DNA of 17,489 nucleotides from an uncultured Gemmatimonadota bacterium (GTDB taxonomy: Bacteria > Gemmatimonadota > Gemmatimonadetes > Gemmatimonadales > GWC2-71-9). The notes under the pieces were generated by a model. It worked only from the letters and a program-made list of their open reading frames with translations, was not told the DNA's origin and made no database searches. The position numbers and the translations under genes are program-made. Location of the stretch: positions 1-17,489 of the forward strand of contig CAMPKP010000062.1 of the NCBI GenBank assembly GCA_946887295.1. Direction: 5' to 3'. This document shows positions 1 through 7,006 of this stretch, piece by piece (positions within the stretch are counted from its first letter, which is position 1; the number at the start of each line of letters is the position of its first letter).

Positions 1-624
1 GACTACTACCGCGAGAAGGGCGTGACCGTGCGCCTCGGTGAGACGGTGGACCGGATCGAGTCGCGCGACGGCAAGTTCCAGGTCGGCTCGGCGAAGGGCA
101 CGCCGATGACGGGGGACGCCGTCATCGCGGGGCTCGGCATCGAGCCCGAGGTCGAGCTCGCCCGGCAGGCGGGGCTGACCGTGAGCAACGGCGTGAACGT
201 GGACGAGCACCTGCGCACGAGCCGCAGGGAGATCTACGCGGCCGGTGACGTGGCGAACTTCCACAATCCCGCCCTCGGCAAGCGCATCCGCGTGGAGCAC
301 GAGGACAACGCCAACACCATGGGCGAGATCGCCGGGCGAAGCATGGCCGGCGCGAAGGTCAGGTACGACCACCTGCCGATGTTCTACTCCGACCTCTTCG
401 ACCTGGGGTACGAGGCGGTGGGAGAGGTGAGCTCGGCACACGAGACCGTGGTGGACTGGAAGGAGGAGTTCCGCGAGGGAGTGATCTACTACCTCGAGTC
501 GGGCCGGGTGCGCGGCGTGCTCCTGTGGAACACCTGGGGCCAGGTGGATGCCGCCCGCGCCCTCATCGCCGAGCCCGGGCCGTTCCGGGCGGAGCAGTTG
601 AGGGGCAGGCTGCCGCGCGAGTAG
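1..624 (+). CDS. NAD(P)/FAD-dependent oxidoreductase, AIF/ferredoxin-reductase-like (5' partial)
   Basis: This is the C-terminal 207 residues of a pyridine-nucleotide-disulfide-type flavoprotein. The reading frame is open from base 1, so the start lies left of the window. The visible part begins within the NAD(P)H-binding domain. It continues through VIAGLGIEPEVELA to the second FAD-contact motif IYAAGDVANF (GD at bases 244-249), where the Asp normally contacts the FAD ribityl chain. A C-terminal alpha/beta domain follows, with LPMFYSDLFDLGYEAVGE and LLWNTWGQVDAAR, typical of AIF- and rubredoxin/ferredoxin-reductase-like proteins. Such enzymes pass electrons from NAD(P)H through FAD to a ferredoxin, rubredoxin or quinone; the partner cannot be told here. 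The gene is convergent with the next one, and both stop codons lie inside an inverted repeat. I am confident of the family and not of the substrate. Confidence 0.85.
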   Translation, partial: DYYREKGVTVRLGETVDRIESRDGKFQVGSAKGTPMTGDAVIAGLGIEPEVELARQAGLTVSNGVNVDEHLRTSRREIYAAGDVANFHNPALGKRIRVEHEDNANTMGEIAGRSMAGAKVRYDHLPMFYSDLFDLGYEAVGEVSSAHETVVDWKEEFREGVIYYLESGRVRGVLLWNTWGQVDAARALIAEPGPFRAEQLRGRLPRE

Positions 625-656
625 CGGCCCGCCGCAAGTCCCGGCACCGCTACTCG
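618..656. terminator. Inverted repeat between convergent genes, possible bidirectional terminator
   Basis: A perfect 10-bp inverted repeat, CGAGTAGCGG (618-627) and CCGCTACTCG (647-656), has a 19-nt loop that holds a shorter GCCG/CGGC pair. Each arm contains the TAG stop codon of one of the two converging genes (622-624 on plus, 650-652 on minus). Neither side has a T tract, so intrinsic termination is only a guess. The symmetry may partly reflect the similar last codons of the two genes. Confidence 0.4.
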
Positions 657-958
657 AGCTCGGACTCGTCCTCCAGCCCCAGCCGGTGCTCTCGCACCTC
701 GATCGCCCGGCCCTCGATCGTTTCCGCCGCCGGGCGAGCCGATGCGGCGCCCTTCGCGCGCGAGGCGCCGACCAACAGCAGCACGCCGAACACCAGCATC
801 ACCAGCCCCCACCACAGGTTGACGTTGACGCCGAGGGAGCGGACGTAGGCCTCGGCGTCACCGCCGGTAGAGATGCCGTAGCCACCGACGAGGAGGCCGA
901 GCGCGGTGAAGAGGCCCCCGATCGGCAGCCGGATGTCGAAGCTCGTCGCTGGGGTCAT
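650..958 (-). CDS. Small two-helix membrane protein downstream of the sodium:solute symporter
   Basis: A 102-residue protein with two hydrophobic segments, near residues 13-30 (IGGLFTALGLLVGGYGIS) and 48-65 (LWWGLVMLVFGVLLLVGA). A charged, Ala/Glu-rich tail follows, ending in ESELE. The ATG at 958 has a GGAGG Shine-Dalgarno that begins right at the symporter stop codon. With only 9 nt between the genes, the two are almost certainly co-transcribed and probably translationally coupled. No catalytic motif is visible. I do not recognise a named family. Position and topology suggest a small accessory subunit or stabiliser of the symporter, which is inference. It could also be an unrelated small membrane protein carried in the same operon. 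Confidence 0.75.
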   Translation of the reverse strand: MTPATSFDIRLPIGGLFTALGLLVGGYGISTGGDAEAYVRSLGVNVNLWWGLVMLVFGVLLLVGASRAKGAASARPAAETIEGRAIEVREHRLGLEDESELE

Positions 959-967
959 CGCCGCCTC

Positions 968-2731
968 CTAGAAGAACACCAGGTTGAGAGCCACCGTGAG
1001 GGTCAGTACCGCCGCGGCCAGGACCCACGGCCGCGAGCGGAGGGGCAGGTCGCCGTCGCTGGGTCGCGGCGTGAGCGAATAGACCAGTCCCCGCAGCTCG
1101 TCCGCGGGACGCGGGCGGGTGGCGAGACTCACCAGGATCGTGACGACGAAGCAGGTGACCCACGCGACGATCGCCGTCCAGAAGGTCTGCGCCAGCTCGC
1201 TCGGATAGGTGTGGAGCACACCGAAGAAGCCGCCCTTCACCCCGACCTTCGCTCCGGCGGCCAGGGTGAGACCGTGATGGACCGCCGCCGCGAAGGTTCC
1301 CGCCACCAGCCCCGCGAACGCGCCGTGTCCGGTCGTGCGCCGCCAGAACATTCCCAGCGCGAAGGTGGCGAAGAGCGGCGCGTTGACGAAGGCGAACACG
1401 AGCTGCAGGAGATCCATGATGTTGTTGAACGCCCCCGCCACGTAGGCCGCCGCCACCGAGAGCACGATGCCTCCGACCGTGGCCACCCGACCCATCCACA
1501 GGTAGTGTGCGTCCGAGGCGCCGCGCCGGATGTGGCTCTGGTAGATGTCGTAGGTCCAGACGGTGTTGAACGCGGTCACGTTCCCCGCCATGCCCGACAT
1601 GAACGAGGCCAGCAGCGCCGTGAGCCCGAGACCGAGCATGCCGGCGGGGAAGAGGCGCACGAGCATCATGGGGGTGGCGAGGTCGTAGTCCAGGACCACG
1701 CGGCCGGTGCCGTCGAGCAGCGGCGCTCCGTCGCCGGCCAGCTTGGCCGGGATGATGCCCTGGCCGGCGCCCCCCTCTCCGCCGCCGAGCACCAGCGCGA
1801 TCATCCCCGGCAGGATGACCAGGAAGGGAAAGAGCATCTTCGGCACCGCGGCGATCAGCGGCGTCCGCCGGGCCGCCGTCATGGAGTCGGCCGCCATCGC
1901 GCGCTGGACGACCAGGAAGTCGGTGCACCAGTAGCCGAACGAGAGCACGAAGCCGAGCCCCATGACGAGGCCGAACCATTCCACGCCGATGGGATTCTGC
2001 GAGGCGTCGCCCAGGGTCGACCAGGTGTGGGTGTACGCCTCCGGGGGCAGTCCCCGTCCCGACGCCACCTCCTCCAGTCTGGCCGAGAGACCGCCCCAGC
2101 CGCCGACCGCGTACAGCCCCAGTGCCACCAGCGGGATGAACCCGAACACGATCAGGAAGAACTGCAGGACCTCGTTGTAGATGGCGCTCGTCAGCCCCCC
2201 CAGCAGGATGTAGGCGAGCACGATGAGGGCGGCGACCAGGACGCTCGCGTCGAAGCTCCACCCGAGCAGGAGGTTGAGGAGCTTGCCCATGGCGTACATC
2301 GAGACGCCGGAAGAGAAGACCGTCATCACCGCGAAGGAGGCCGCGTTCAGGGTCCGGGTCTTCTCGTCGAATCGAAGCCGCAGGTACTCGGGGACGGAGC
2401 GGGCGCGCGAGCCGTAGTAGAACGGCATCATGAACAGTCCGACGAACACCATGGCCGGGATGGCGCCGACCCAGTAGAAGTGGCTGGTGGCGATCCCGTA
2501 CTTGGCCCCGGACGCCCCCATTCCGATGACCTCCTGAGCGCCGAGGTTCGCCGAGATGAAGGCGAGGCCGGTGATCCACGGCGGGAGCGAGCGGCCGGAA
2601 AGAAAGAAGTCCGTGCTGGTGCGGGTGAGACGGCGGAGCCCCCAGCCGACGCCGAGCACGGCGACGAAGTAGAGCCCCATGACGGCATAGTCGATCGGCG
2701 ACAGCTGGGCGACCGGAGCGGTGTCCATCAT
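968..2731 (-). CDS. Sodium:solute symporter family protein (SGLT-like)
   Basis: A 587-residue inner-membrane protein with about a dozen or more hydrophobic segments, the usual length for solute:sodium symporters of the LeuT-fold SSS family. Diagnostic stretches include DFFLSGRSLPPWITGLAFIS near the N-terminus, ANLGAQEVIGMGASGAKYGI, RSVPEYLRLRFDEKTRTLNA, and CTDFLVVQRAMAADSMTAAR in the middle. These match the sugar-transporting (vSGLT/SGLT) branch better than the proline or pantothenate branches. It should use the sodium gradient to import an organic solute; a sugar or polyol is likely but unproven. The first of two adjacent ATGs (2731) is chosen because GAGG lies 7 nt upstream. The gene is divergent from a secreted M61 peptidase across a 168-bp gap and is followed 9 nt downstream by a small membrane protein. 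Confidence 0.93.
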   Translation of the reverse strand: MMDTAPVAQLSPIDYAVMGLYFVAVLGVGWGLRRLTRTSTDFFLSGRSLPPWITGLAFISANLGAQEVIGMGASGAKYGIATSHFYWVGAIPAMVFVGLFMMPFYYGSRARSVPEYLRLRFDEKTRTLNAASFAVMTVFSSGVSMYAMGKLLNLLLGWSFDASVLVAALIVLAYILLGGLTSAIYNEVLQFFLIVFGFIPLVALGLYAVGGWGGLSARLEEVASGRGLPPEAYTHTWSTLGDASQNPIGVEWFGLVMGLGFVLSFGYWCTDFLVVQRAMAADSMTAARRTPLIAAVPKMLFPFLVILPGMIALVLGGGEGGAGQGIIPAKLAGDGAPLLDGTGRVVLDYDLATPMMLVRLFPAGMLGLGLTALLASFMSGMAGNVTAFNTVWTYDIYQSHIRRGASDAHYLWMGRVATVGGIVLSVAAAYVAGAFNNIMDLLQLVFAFVNAPLFATFALGMFWRRTTGHGAFAGLVAGTFAAAVHHGLTLAAGAKVGVKGGFFGVLHTYPSELAQTFWTAIVAWVTCFVVTILVSLATRPRPADELRGLVYSLTPRPSDGDLPLRSRPWVLAAAVLTLTVALNLVFF

Positions 2732-2899
2732 CGATGGCCTCGGTGGCGGTGGAGCGAGGACCGGGTTGTCGCTGAACGGCGGGAGATCCCAATCTAGGAA
2801 CCGGCCGATGAAACCGCAGCCCCGCCGCCGTCGTCTCCCTCCCTAGACACCGCCGCCGGAAGGCGGTACGGTCCACCGCCACTCCAGACAGGACGCTAC
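2732..2899. promoter_or_regulatory. Divergent promoter region between symporter and M61 peptidase
   Basis: These 168 bp separate two outward-facing genes, so both promoters must lie here or overlap the gene starts. I do not see a convincing -35/-10 pair on either strand. Near the M61 gene there is a GC-rich ACCGCC/GGCGGT inverted repeat (about 2850-2868), and AGGA precedes the ATG at 2900. No recognisable operator was found. Confidence 0.4.
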
Positions 2900-4444
2900 A
2901 TGCAGGCACGCATCGCCCGCGCGGCTCTGGCTCTCGCGACCTGCCTCACCTCGAGCGCCGCGGCCCAGCAGCCGCCCCTGGGCTACGCGATCGACGTCAC
3001 CGACCGCGCCGACGACCAGTTCAAGGTGACCGCCTGGGTCAGCGGGCTCACGGCCGAGAACGCCGTCTACCAGTTCGCCGCGACCGCGCCCGGCACCTAT
3101 CAGGTCATGGACATCGGCCGATTCGTGCGGGGCTTCGAGGCCTTCGACGCGGCGGGCAGGCCGGTGCCGGTCGAGCAGGTCTCGGTCAATCAGTGGAAGC
3201 TCGGAGACGCGCCCCGGGTGCGCACGCTCCGCTACACGATCGCGGAGACCTGGGATACGCCGGTGGACGCCCACCCGGTGTACCTCATGTGCGGGACCTC
3301 GATCGAGAAGGACCACGTGCTGATCAATCCACACGCGGTCATCGGCTACCCGACCGGCATGCAGGCCCGGCCGATCCGGCTGCGAATCAGGTATCCCGCG
3401 AGCTGGAAGGCGGGCACCGCGCTCCAGCGCGACCGGAGCGGGGCGTACCTGGCCCGGGACTTCGATCACCTGGTGGACTCGCCCGTGCTGCTGGGACGGC
3501 TGACCCAGGCGCGCACCCGGGTGACCGGCGTGCCGGTGGAGATCTTCACCTACTCCAAGTCCGACAAGATCAAATCCGCCCAGCTGCTCGGCGCGATGGA
3601 CGACATGCTCCAGGCGGCGGGAAGATTCCTCGGCAAGCTGCCGGTGGACCGCTACACCTTTCTCTATCACTTCGAGGACCGGCCGGCGGGAGCGTGGGAG
3701 CACTCGCTCAGCTCCGAGTACGTGCTCGCCGAGAGCGAGTTCACCGACTCCATCGGCCGTTTCATCACCGACATCGCGGCCCACGAGTTCTTCCACGTCG
3801 TGACGCCGCTCAACATCCACAGCGAGATCATCGAGCACTTCAACTTCGTGACGCCGGTACCGTCGCAGCATCTCTGGCTCTACGAGGGCACGACCGAGTG
3901 GGCGGCGCACGCGATGCAGCTCCGCGCGGGCCTCAAGAGTCCCGAGGAGTACCTGAAGAAGGTCGTTCAGAAGATGCAGCTCGATCGGACCAAATACGAC
4001 TCGACGTACAGTCTAAGGGAGCTGGCTCTCACGTCGTACAGCGACTCGGGGCAGACCCAGTACGGCAACATCTACATGCGGGGCGCGCTCACGGCCGGCC
4101 TGCTGGACATCCGCCTGCTGGAGCTCTCGAACGGGTCTCGAGGGCTCAGGGAGGTGATCGCGGAGCTCACCCGCAGGTTCGGCAAGCACCGCGCCTTTCC
4201 CGAGGCGACCCTGGTGGACACCCTGGTGGCCCTGACGTACCCCGAGATCCGGGACTTCTTCGGCCGCTATGTGTGGGGCTCCCAGCGGCTGCCGATCGCG
4301 GAATACTACGGGAAGCTGGGGATCCGTCTGGTGGAGGCCCCCGACGGAACGCCGGTGAGGTTCGAGATCGAGTCCACGCCTGCTCCGGCGCAGCGGGCGC
4401 TCCGGGAGGCCTGGCTGGGGCGGAAGGCCCGTGCCGCCAGCTGA
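2900..4444 (+). CDS. M61 family metallopeptidase, secreted, without PDZ domain
   Basis: A 514-residue gluzincin peptidase. A signal peptide spans residues 1 to about 23, ending in SSAAAQ, so the protein should be exported. The zinc-binding motif HEFFH is at residues 295-299. The third ligand is Glu329 in WLYEGTTEW, 30 residues further on, as expected for M61 (glycyl aminopeptidase-like) enzymes. The downstream segment YMRGALTAGLLDIRLLELS is typical of the M61 C-terminal helical part. The N-terminal half is the beta-rich M61 N domain. The protein ends about 70 residues after that helical region with no GxxA/GxxAGDxI-type PDZ motif, unlike its paralogue at 7007-8863. Substrate specificity is unknown; known relatives prefer N-terminal Gly or Ala, or act as endopeptidases. 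The start is supported by an AGGA site and the signal peptide. Confidence 0.9.
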   Translation: MQARIARAALALATCLTSSAAAQQPPLGYAIDVTDRADDQFKVTAWVSGLTAENAVYQFAATAPGTYQVMDIGRFVRGFEAFDAAGRPVPVEQVSVNQWKLGDAPRVRTLRYTIAETWDTPVDAHPVYLMCGTSIEKDHVLINPHAVIGYPTGMQARPIRLRIRYPASWKAGTALQRDRSGAYLARDFDHLVDSPVLLGRLTQARTRVTGVPVEIFTYSKSDKIKSAQLLGAMDDMLQAAGRFLGKLPVDRYTFLYHFEDRPAGAWEHSLSSEYVLAESEFTDSIGRFITDIAAHEFFHVVTPLNIHSEIIEHFNFVTPVPSQHLWLYEGTTEWAAHAMQLRAGLKSPEEYLKKVVQKMQLDRTKYDSTYSLRELALTSYSDSGQTQYGNIYMRGALTAGLLDIRLLELSNGSRGLREVIAELTRRFGKHRAFPEATLVDTLVALTYPEIRDFFGRYVWGSQRLPIAEYYGKLGIRLVEAPDGTPVRFEIESTPAPAQRALREAWLGRKARAAS

Positions 4445-4507
4445 GCGCGGGCGGACTCCCGATTTTGGGTGTATTGTACCGGGAGGTTCCCGACCCAGGA
4501 GACACCC

Positions 4508-4891
4508 ATGTTCGCCCGTCATCTGCCGCTGGCCCTCGCCCTCGCCCTGCCGCTCGCCGCCGCTCCGCTTGCCGCCCAGACCGCGACCCCGATCTCGGCC
4601 TGCGACTCCGACGCGCTCTGCGGCCGCGTCCCCCGCCCGGTCGGCCTCTACGTCCGGGCCGTCGAGCACGGCGGGCGCTATCTCGCCCTCGAGGACGGCT
4701 CGGTCTGGGAGGTCGAGATCTCCGACCGAGCCACCACGGACTCCTGGGCGCCCGACGATTTCGTGAATCTCAACTGGATCGCCGCGCCCCGGGGCGATTT
4801 CGAGTACCTGCTCACCCGGAGCGGCGACCTGGAGCAGCGGGCCGCCGTCCGGCTCGCCGGTCGGAGGCCTGGTCCCGGCGCTCAGGAGTAG
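4508..4891 (+). CDS. Small secreted protein, unknown function
   Basis: A 127-residue protein with a clear signal peptide (residues 1-23, ending APLAAQ). The ATG at 4508 follows AGGAGA at a good distance; an upstream in-frame ATG at 4469 would spoil the signal peptide. The mature part starts with two close cysteines (Cys32 and Cys38), which could form a disulfide. A beta-rich stretch then contains YLALEDGSVWEVEISD and a later W-x-P-D-D pattern, recalling small periplasmic beta-barrel proteins with a D-G-S-x-W-x-V motif. I cannot name a family. It follows the M61 gene by 63 bp on the same strand and may share its transcript. Its last 10 bases overlap the end of the opposing FRG gene. Confidence 0.75.
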   Translation: MFARHLPLALALALPLAAAPLAAQTATPISACDSDALCGRVPRPVGLYVRAVEHGGRYLALEDGSVWEVEISDRATTDSWAPDDFVNLNWIAAPRGDFEYLLTRSGDLEQRAAVRLAGRRPGPGAQE

Positions 4892-5679
4892 TAGCGCCGC
4901 AGGTATTCGGCCAGTCCGTCCAGATCGGGAAAGAGCCGGCGCTCGTCCACGCTCACCAGGTCCAGCTGGTCGCGCAGCCGGGCGACGTCCCGCGCCGGAA
5001 TCACGAACCGGGTCAGCGCCGAGCTGAGGCCGCTCGCCTCGAGGAACGAGTCGAACGACTGCCGGTTGTCGGAGCAAAGCGTGAACGTCGCCGCCTGTGT
5101 GGCGATGCGCGCGTCGAGCGACGGCGGCTCGATCATGCAGGCGAAGTGGCGCTCTCGCGTCCTGGGCTCGAAGAGGGTCCAGGGCGTGAAGGCGCGCTCC
5201 TGCCCGAAGATTCCCTCCAGATCCTGAGTCAGCAGCGCCCGCTCGGGCAGCCGGAAGTGGCGGTGCACCGCCTTCCAGTCGAGCCGCCACACCGCCCGGT
5301 CCGCTCCCGCGGAGCCTCTGACCGTGGCGAAGTGAGCGGCCACCATCGGGGAATAGGTCCAGTCGAGGAGTCTCGTCGGCAGGCCGTGGTGCTGCGCGGC
5401 GATCAGCACCTCCCAGTCGTTGGCCGGCGTGACGGTGAAGAACGGCCGCGAATAGCGGATGAAGTTGCGGAGAATGTGCTCCTCGAGATCCGCCTTGCTG
5501 TGGGGTGGCGAGACGCCGCCCAGCGTGTCGAGGCTGGTGAGCAGCGGCCAGCTCGCGTCACCCGCGCCACGGTAGACGCCGCTGTCGCGGTGCCGGCCCG
5601 TCTCGGGATCGGGGCTCGGCGGGGTGACCTTGGCGATGAGATCCGCCAGGCTGCTGATCGTGACCGTGGTGATGGACAT
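4882..5679 (-). CDS. FRG domain-containing protein
   Basis: A 265-residue cytoplasmic protein matching the FRG domain. The name-giving motif appears as YRG at residues 36-38 (VYRGAGDASWPLLTSL). The second hallmark, QHHGLPTRLLDWTYSPMVAA, is at about 96-115 and is followed by HFAT. Biochemical activity of the FRG domain is not established to my knowledge. It is scattered widely in bacteria and often lies near mobile or defence genes. The start at 5679 has AGGAAA upstream. The longer reading from 5763 adds a Cys/Arg-rich stretch with no conservation cues and would run over the divergent gene's start, so I reject it. It has a divergent neighbour at 5762 and overlaps the convergent secreted-protein gene by 10 bp. 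There is no signal peptide or membrane segment. Confidence 0.88.
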   Translation of the reverse strand: MSITTVTISSLADLIAKVTPPSPDPETGRHRDSGVYRGAGDASWPLLTSLDTLGGVSPPHSKADLEEHILRNFIRYSRPFFTVTPANDWEVLIAAQHHGLPTRLLDWTYSPMVAAHFATVRGSAGADRAVWRLDWKAVHRHFRLPERALLTQDLEGIFGQERAFTPWTLFEPRTRERHFACMIEPPSLDARIATQAATFTLCSDNRQSFDSFLEASGLSSALTRFVIPARDVARLRDQLDLVSVDERRLFPDLDGLAEYLRRYYS

Positions 5680-5761
5680 GGCAGCGCTTTCCTGTGACCT
5701 ACGACCTAGCCGGGCCTTCCGCTCGGGGCCAACGTGGACGCAGCATCCACAGGGCGGTGTC

Positions 5762-6001
5762 ATGGCGGTTCGGGAGGTGCGGCTGAGGCCCGAGTGGGCC
5801 GATCTCTATCCCGGTGTGCGGCCTGATGTCTGGCAGGTCGCGGCGGAGCTGGTGCCACAGGTCCTGCGCCACAGGCTGCAGAATCAGCGGAACTGGGAGT
5901 TCACCCGGCGCATTCTGCTGGACGAACACTTCGAGTTCCGCGGTGGCCGGCCCCGCGACGCGACATGGACCGGGGTTCTCTCCCGGGTGGAGGACGCCTG
6001 A
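5762..6001 (+). CDS. Unrecognised small protein (79 aa)
   Basis: A 79-residue soluble protein starting MAVREVRLRPEWADLYPGVR, rich in Arg, Trp and Glu, with no signal peptide, no cysteines and no transmembrane segment. The middle (VWQVAAELVPQVLRHRLQ) looks helical, and a basic/acidic RRILLDEHFEFRGGRPRD follows. The ATG at 5762 is chosen over an earlier in-frame start at 5624 because that would overlap the FRG gene and add non-conserved sequence. Codon usage looks like that of its neighbours. It lies 82 bp from the divergent FRG start and 61 bp before gluQ on the same strand. I do not recognise the family. It may be a conserved hypothetical protein of this lineage or a partner of the FRG gene. 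Confidence 0.6.
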   Translation: MAVREVRLRPEWADLYPGVRPDVWQVAAELVPQVLRHRLQNQRNWEFTRRILLDEHFEFRGGRPRDATWTGVLSRVEDA

Positions 6002-6062
6002 TGTAGGGGTACGTGCGAGCCCGATGTCGCGCAAGACCGCCACGTCGTGCGATCTTTGCCGG

Positions 6063-6995
6063 ATGTCTCCGCTCGATCTGAGCGCGCTCCGCAGGCGCCT
6101 TCCTTCCCGTCCGACCACCCGATTCGCTCCGAGCCCCACCGGCTTCCTTCACCTCGGCCACGTGGCGAACGCCGTCTACGTCTGGGGCGTGGCGCGCGCG
6201 CTCGGCGGCCGGGTGCTGCTCCGGCTGGAGGATCACGACCGAGGCCGCTCCCGCCCCGAGTACGAGCGCGCCCTGCTGGAGGACCTGGAGTGGCTCGGCC
6301 TCGCTCCCGATCTCGGCACGCCGGCCGATCTCCGCCGCGGGCAGTCCCCTTATCGCCAGAGCGACTGCGGGGAGATGTATCGCAACGCCCTGGACCGGCT
6401 GGCGAGCTCGGCGCGGGTCTACGCCTGCGACTGCAGCCGGAAGGAGATCGCGGCTGAAGGCGGGAATCCGCTCGACGAGGAGACGAGATACCGGGGTCGC
6501 TGCCGGGAGCGGGGACTCCCGGCCGGCGATGGGCGAGGCCTCCGCGTGGTGATGGAGCCCGGCGCCGAGACCTTCGCGGACGCGCTGCTGGGAGCCGTAA
6601 CTCAGGTGCCCGCCGAGCAGTGCGGCGACCTGCTGCTCCGCGACCGCACCGGCAATTGGACCTATCAGTACGCGGTGGTGGTGGACGACGAGCGGCACGA
6701 GGTGGACCTGGTCGTCCGCGGCGAGGACCTGCTCGCGTCGACGGGGCGTCAGCTCCGCCTGGCGCGAATGCTGGGCCGGCAGCGGCCCCCGGTGTACCTG
6801 CACCACCCGCTCATCCGCAACGAGCGCGGCGCCAAGCTCAGCAAGTCCAGCGGGGATTCCGGAGTGAGGGAGCTGAGGCTCGCCGGCGCGTCGCCCCGAA
6901 AAGTGCTGGGGAGGGCCGCGTGGCTCACGGGACTGGTCGATCGCCCGCTGGACCTGTCGGCCGAGGATCTGCCGGCGCTGTTCGCGGTGCCCTGA
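6063..6995 (+). CDS. gluQ: Glutamyl-Q tRNA(Asp) synthetase
   Basis: A 310-residue paralogue of the GluRS catalytic core that lacks the C-terminal anticodon-binding domain, the hallmark of GluQRS (YadB). It activates glutamate and attaches it to queuosine at position 34 of tRNA(Asp) rather than to a tRNA 3' end. The class I signature is HLGH at residues 30-33, after RFAPSPTGFL. The second signature is KLSKS at 258-262. A zinc site Cys122-x-Cys124 with Tyr143-x3-Cys147 has the same Y-x3-C pattern as the E. coli protein. The start is uncertain: ATG 6063 has no clear Shine-Dalgarno, and ATG 6024 (adding 13 residues) has AGGGG rather far upstream. It ends 11 bp before the convergent M61 gene. No queuosine biosynthesis gene is in the window. 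Confidence 0.87.
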   Translation: MSPLDLSALRRRLPSRPTTRFAPSPTGFLHLGHVANAVYVWGVARALGGRVLLRLEDHDRGRSRPEYERALLEDLEWLGLAPDLGTPADLRRGQSPYRQSDCGEMYRNALDRLASSARVYACDCSRKEIAAEGGNPLDEETRYRGRCRERGLPAGDGRGLRVVMEPGAETFADALLGAVTQVPAEQCGDLLLRDRTGNWTYQYAVVVDDERHEVDLVVRGEDLLASTGRQLRLARMLGRQRPPVYLHHPLIRNERGAKLSKSSGDSGVRELRLAGASPRKVLGRAAWLTGLVDRPLDLSAEDLPALFAVP

Positions 6996-7006
6996 CCGCC
7001 TGCATT

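Noticed and set aside
686..2797. A 703-codon plus-strand ORF opposite the symporter
   Set aside because: Composition is His/Arg/Glu-rich with no domain pattern; it is the antisense shadow of a well-supported membrane protein gene in GC-rich DNA.
5734..5750. GTGGA/TCCAC inverted repeat in the FRG/small-protein intergenic gap
   Set aside because: Only 5-bp arms with a 7-nt spacer and no second copy; too weak to call an operator or terminator.
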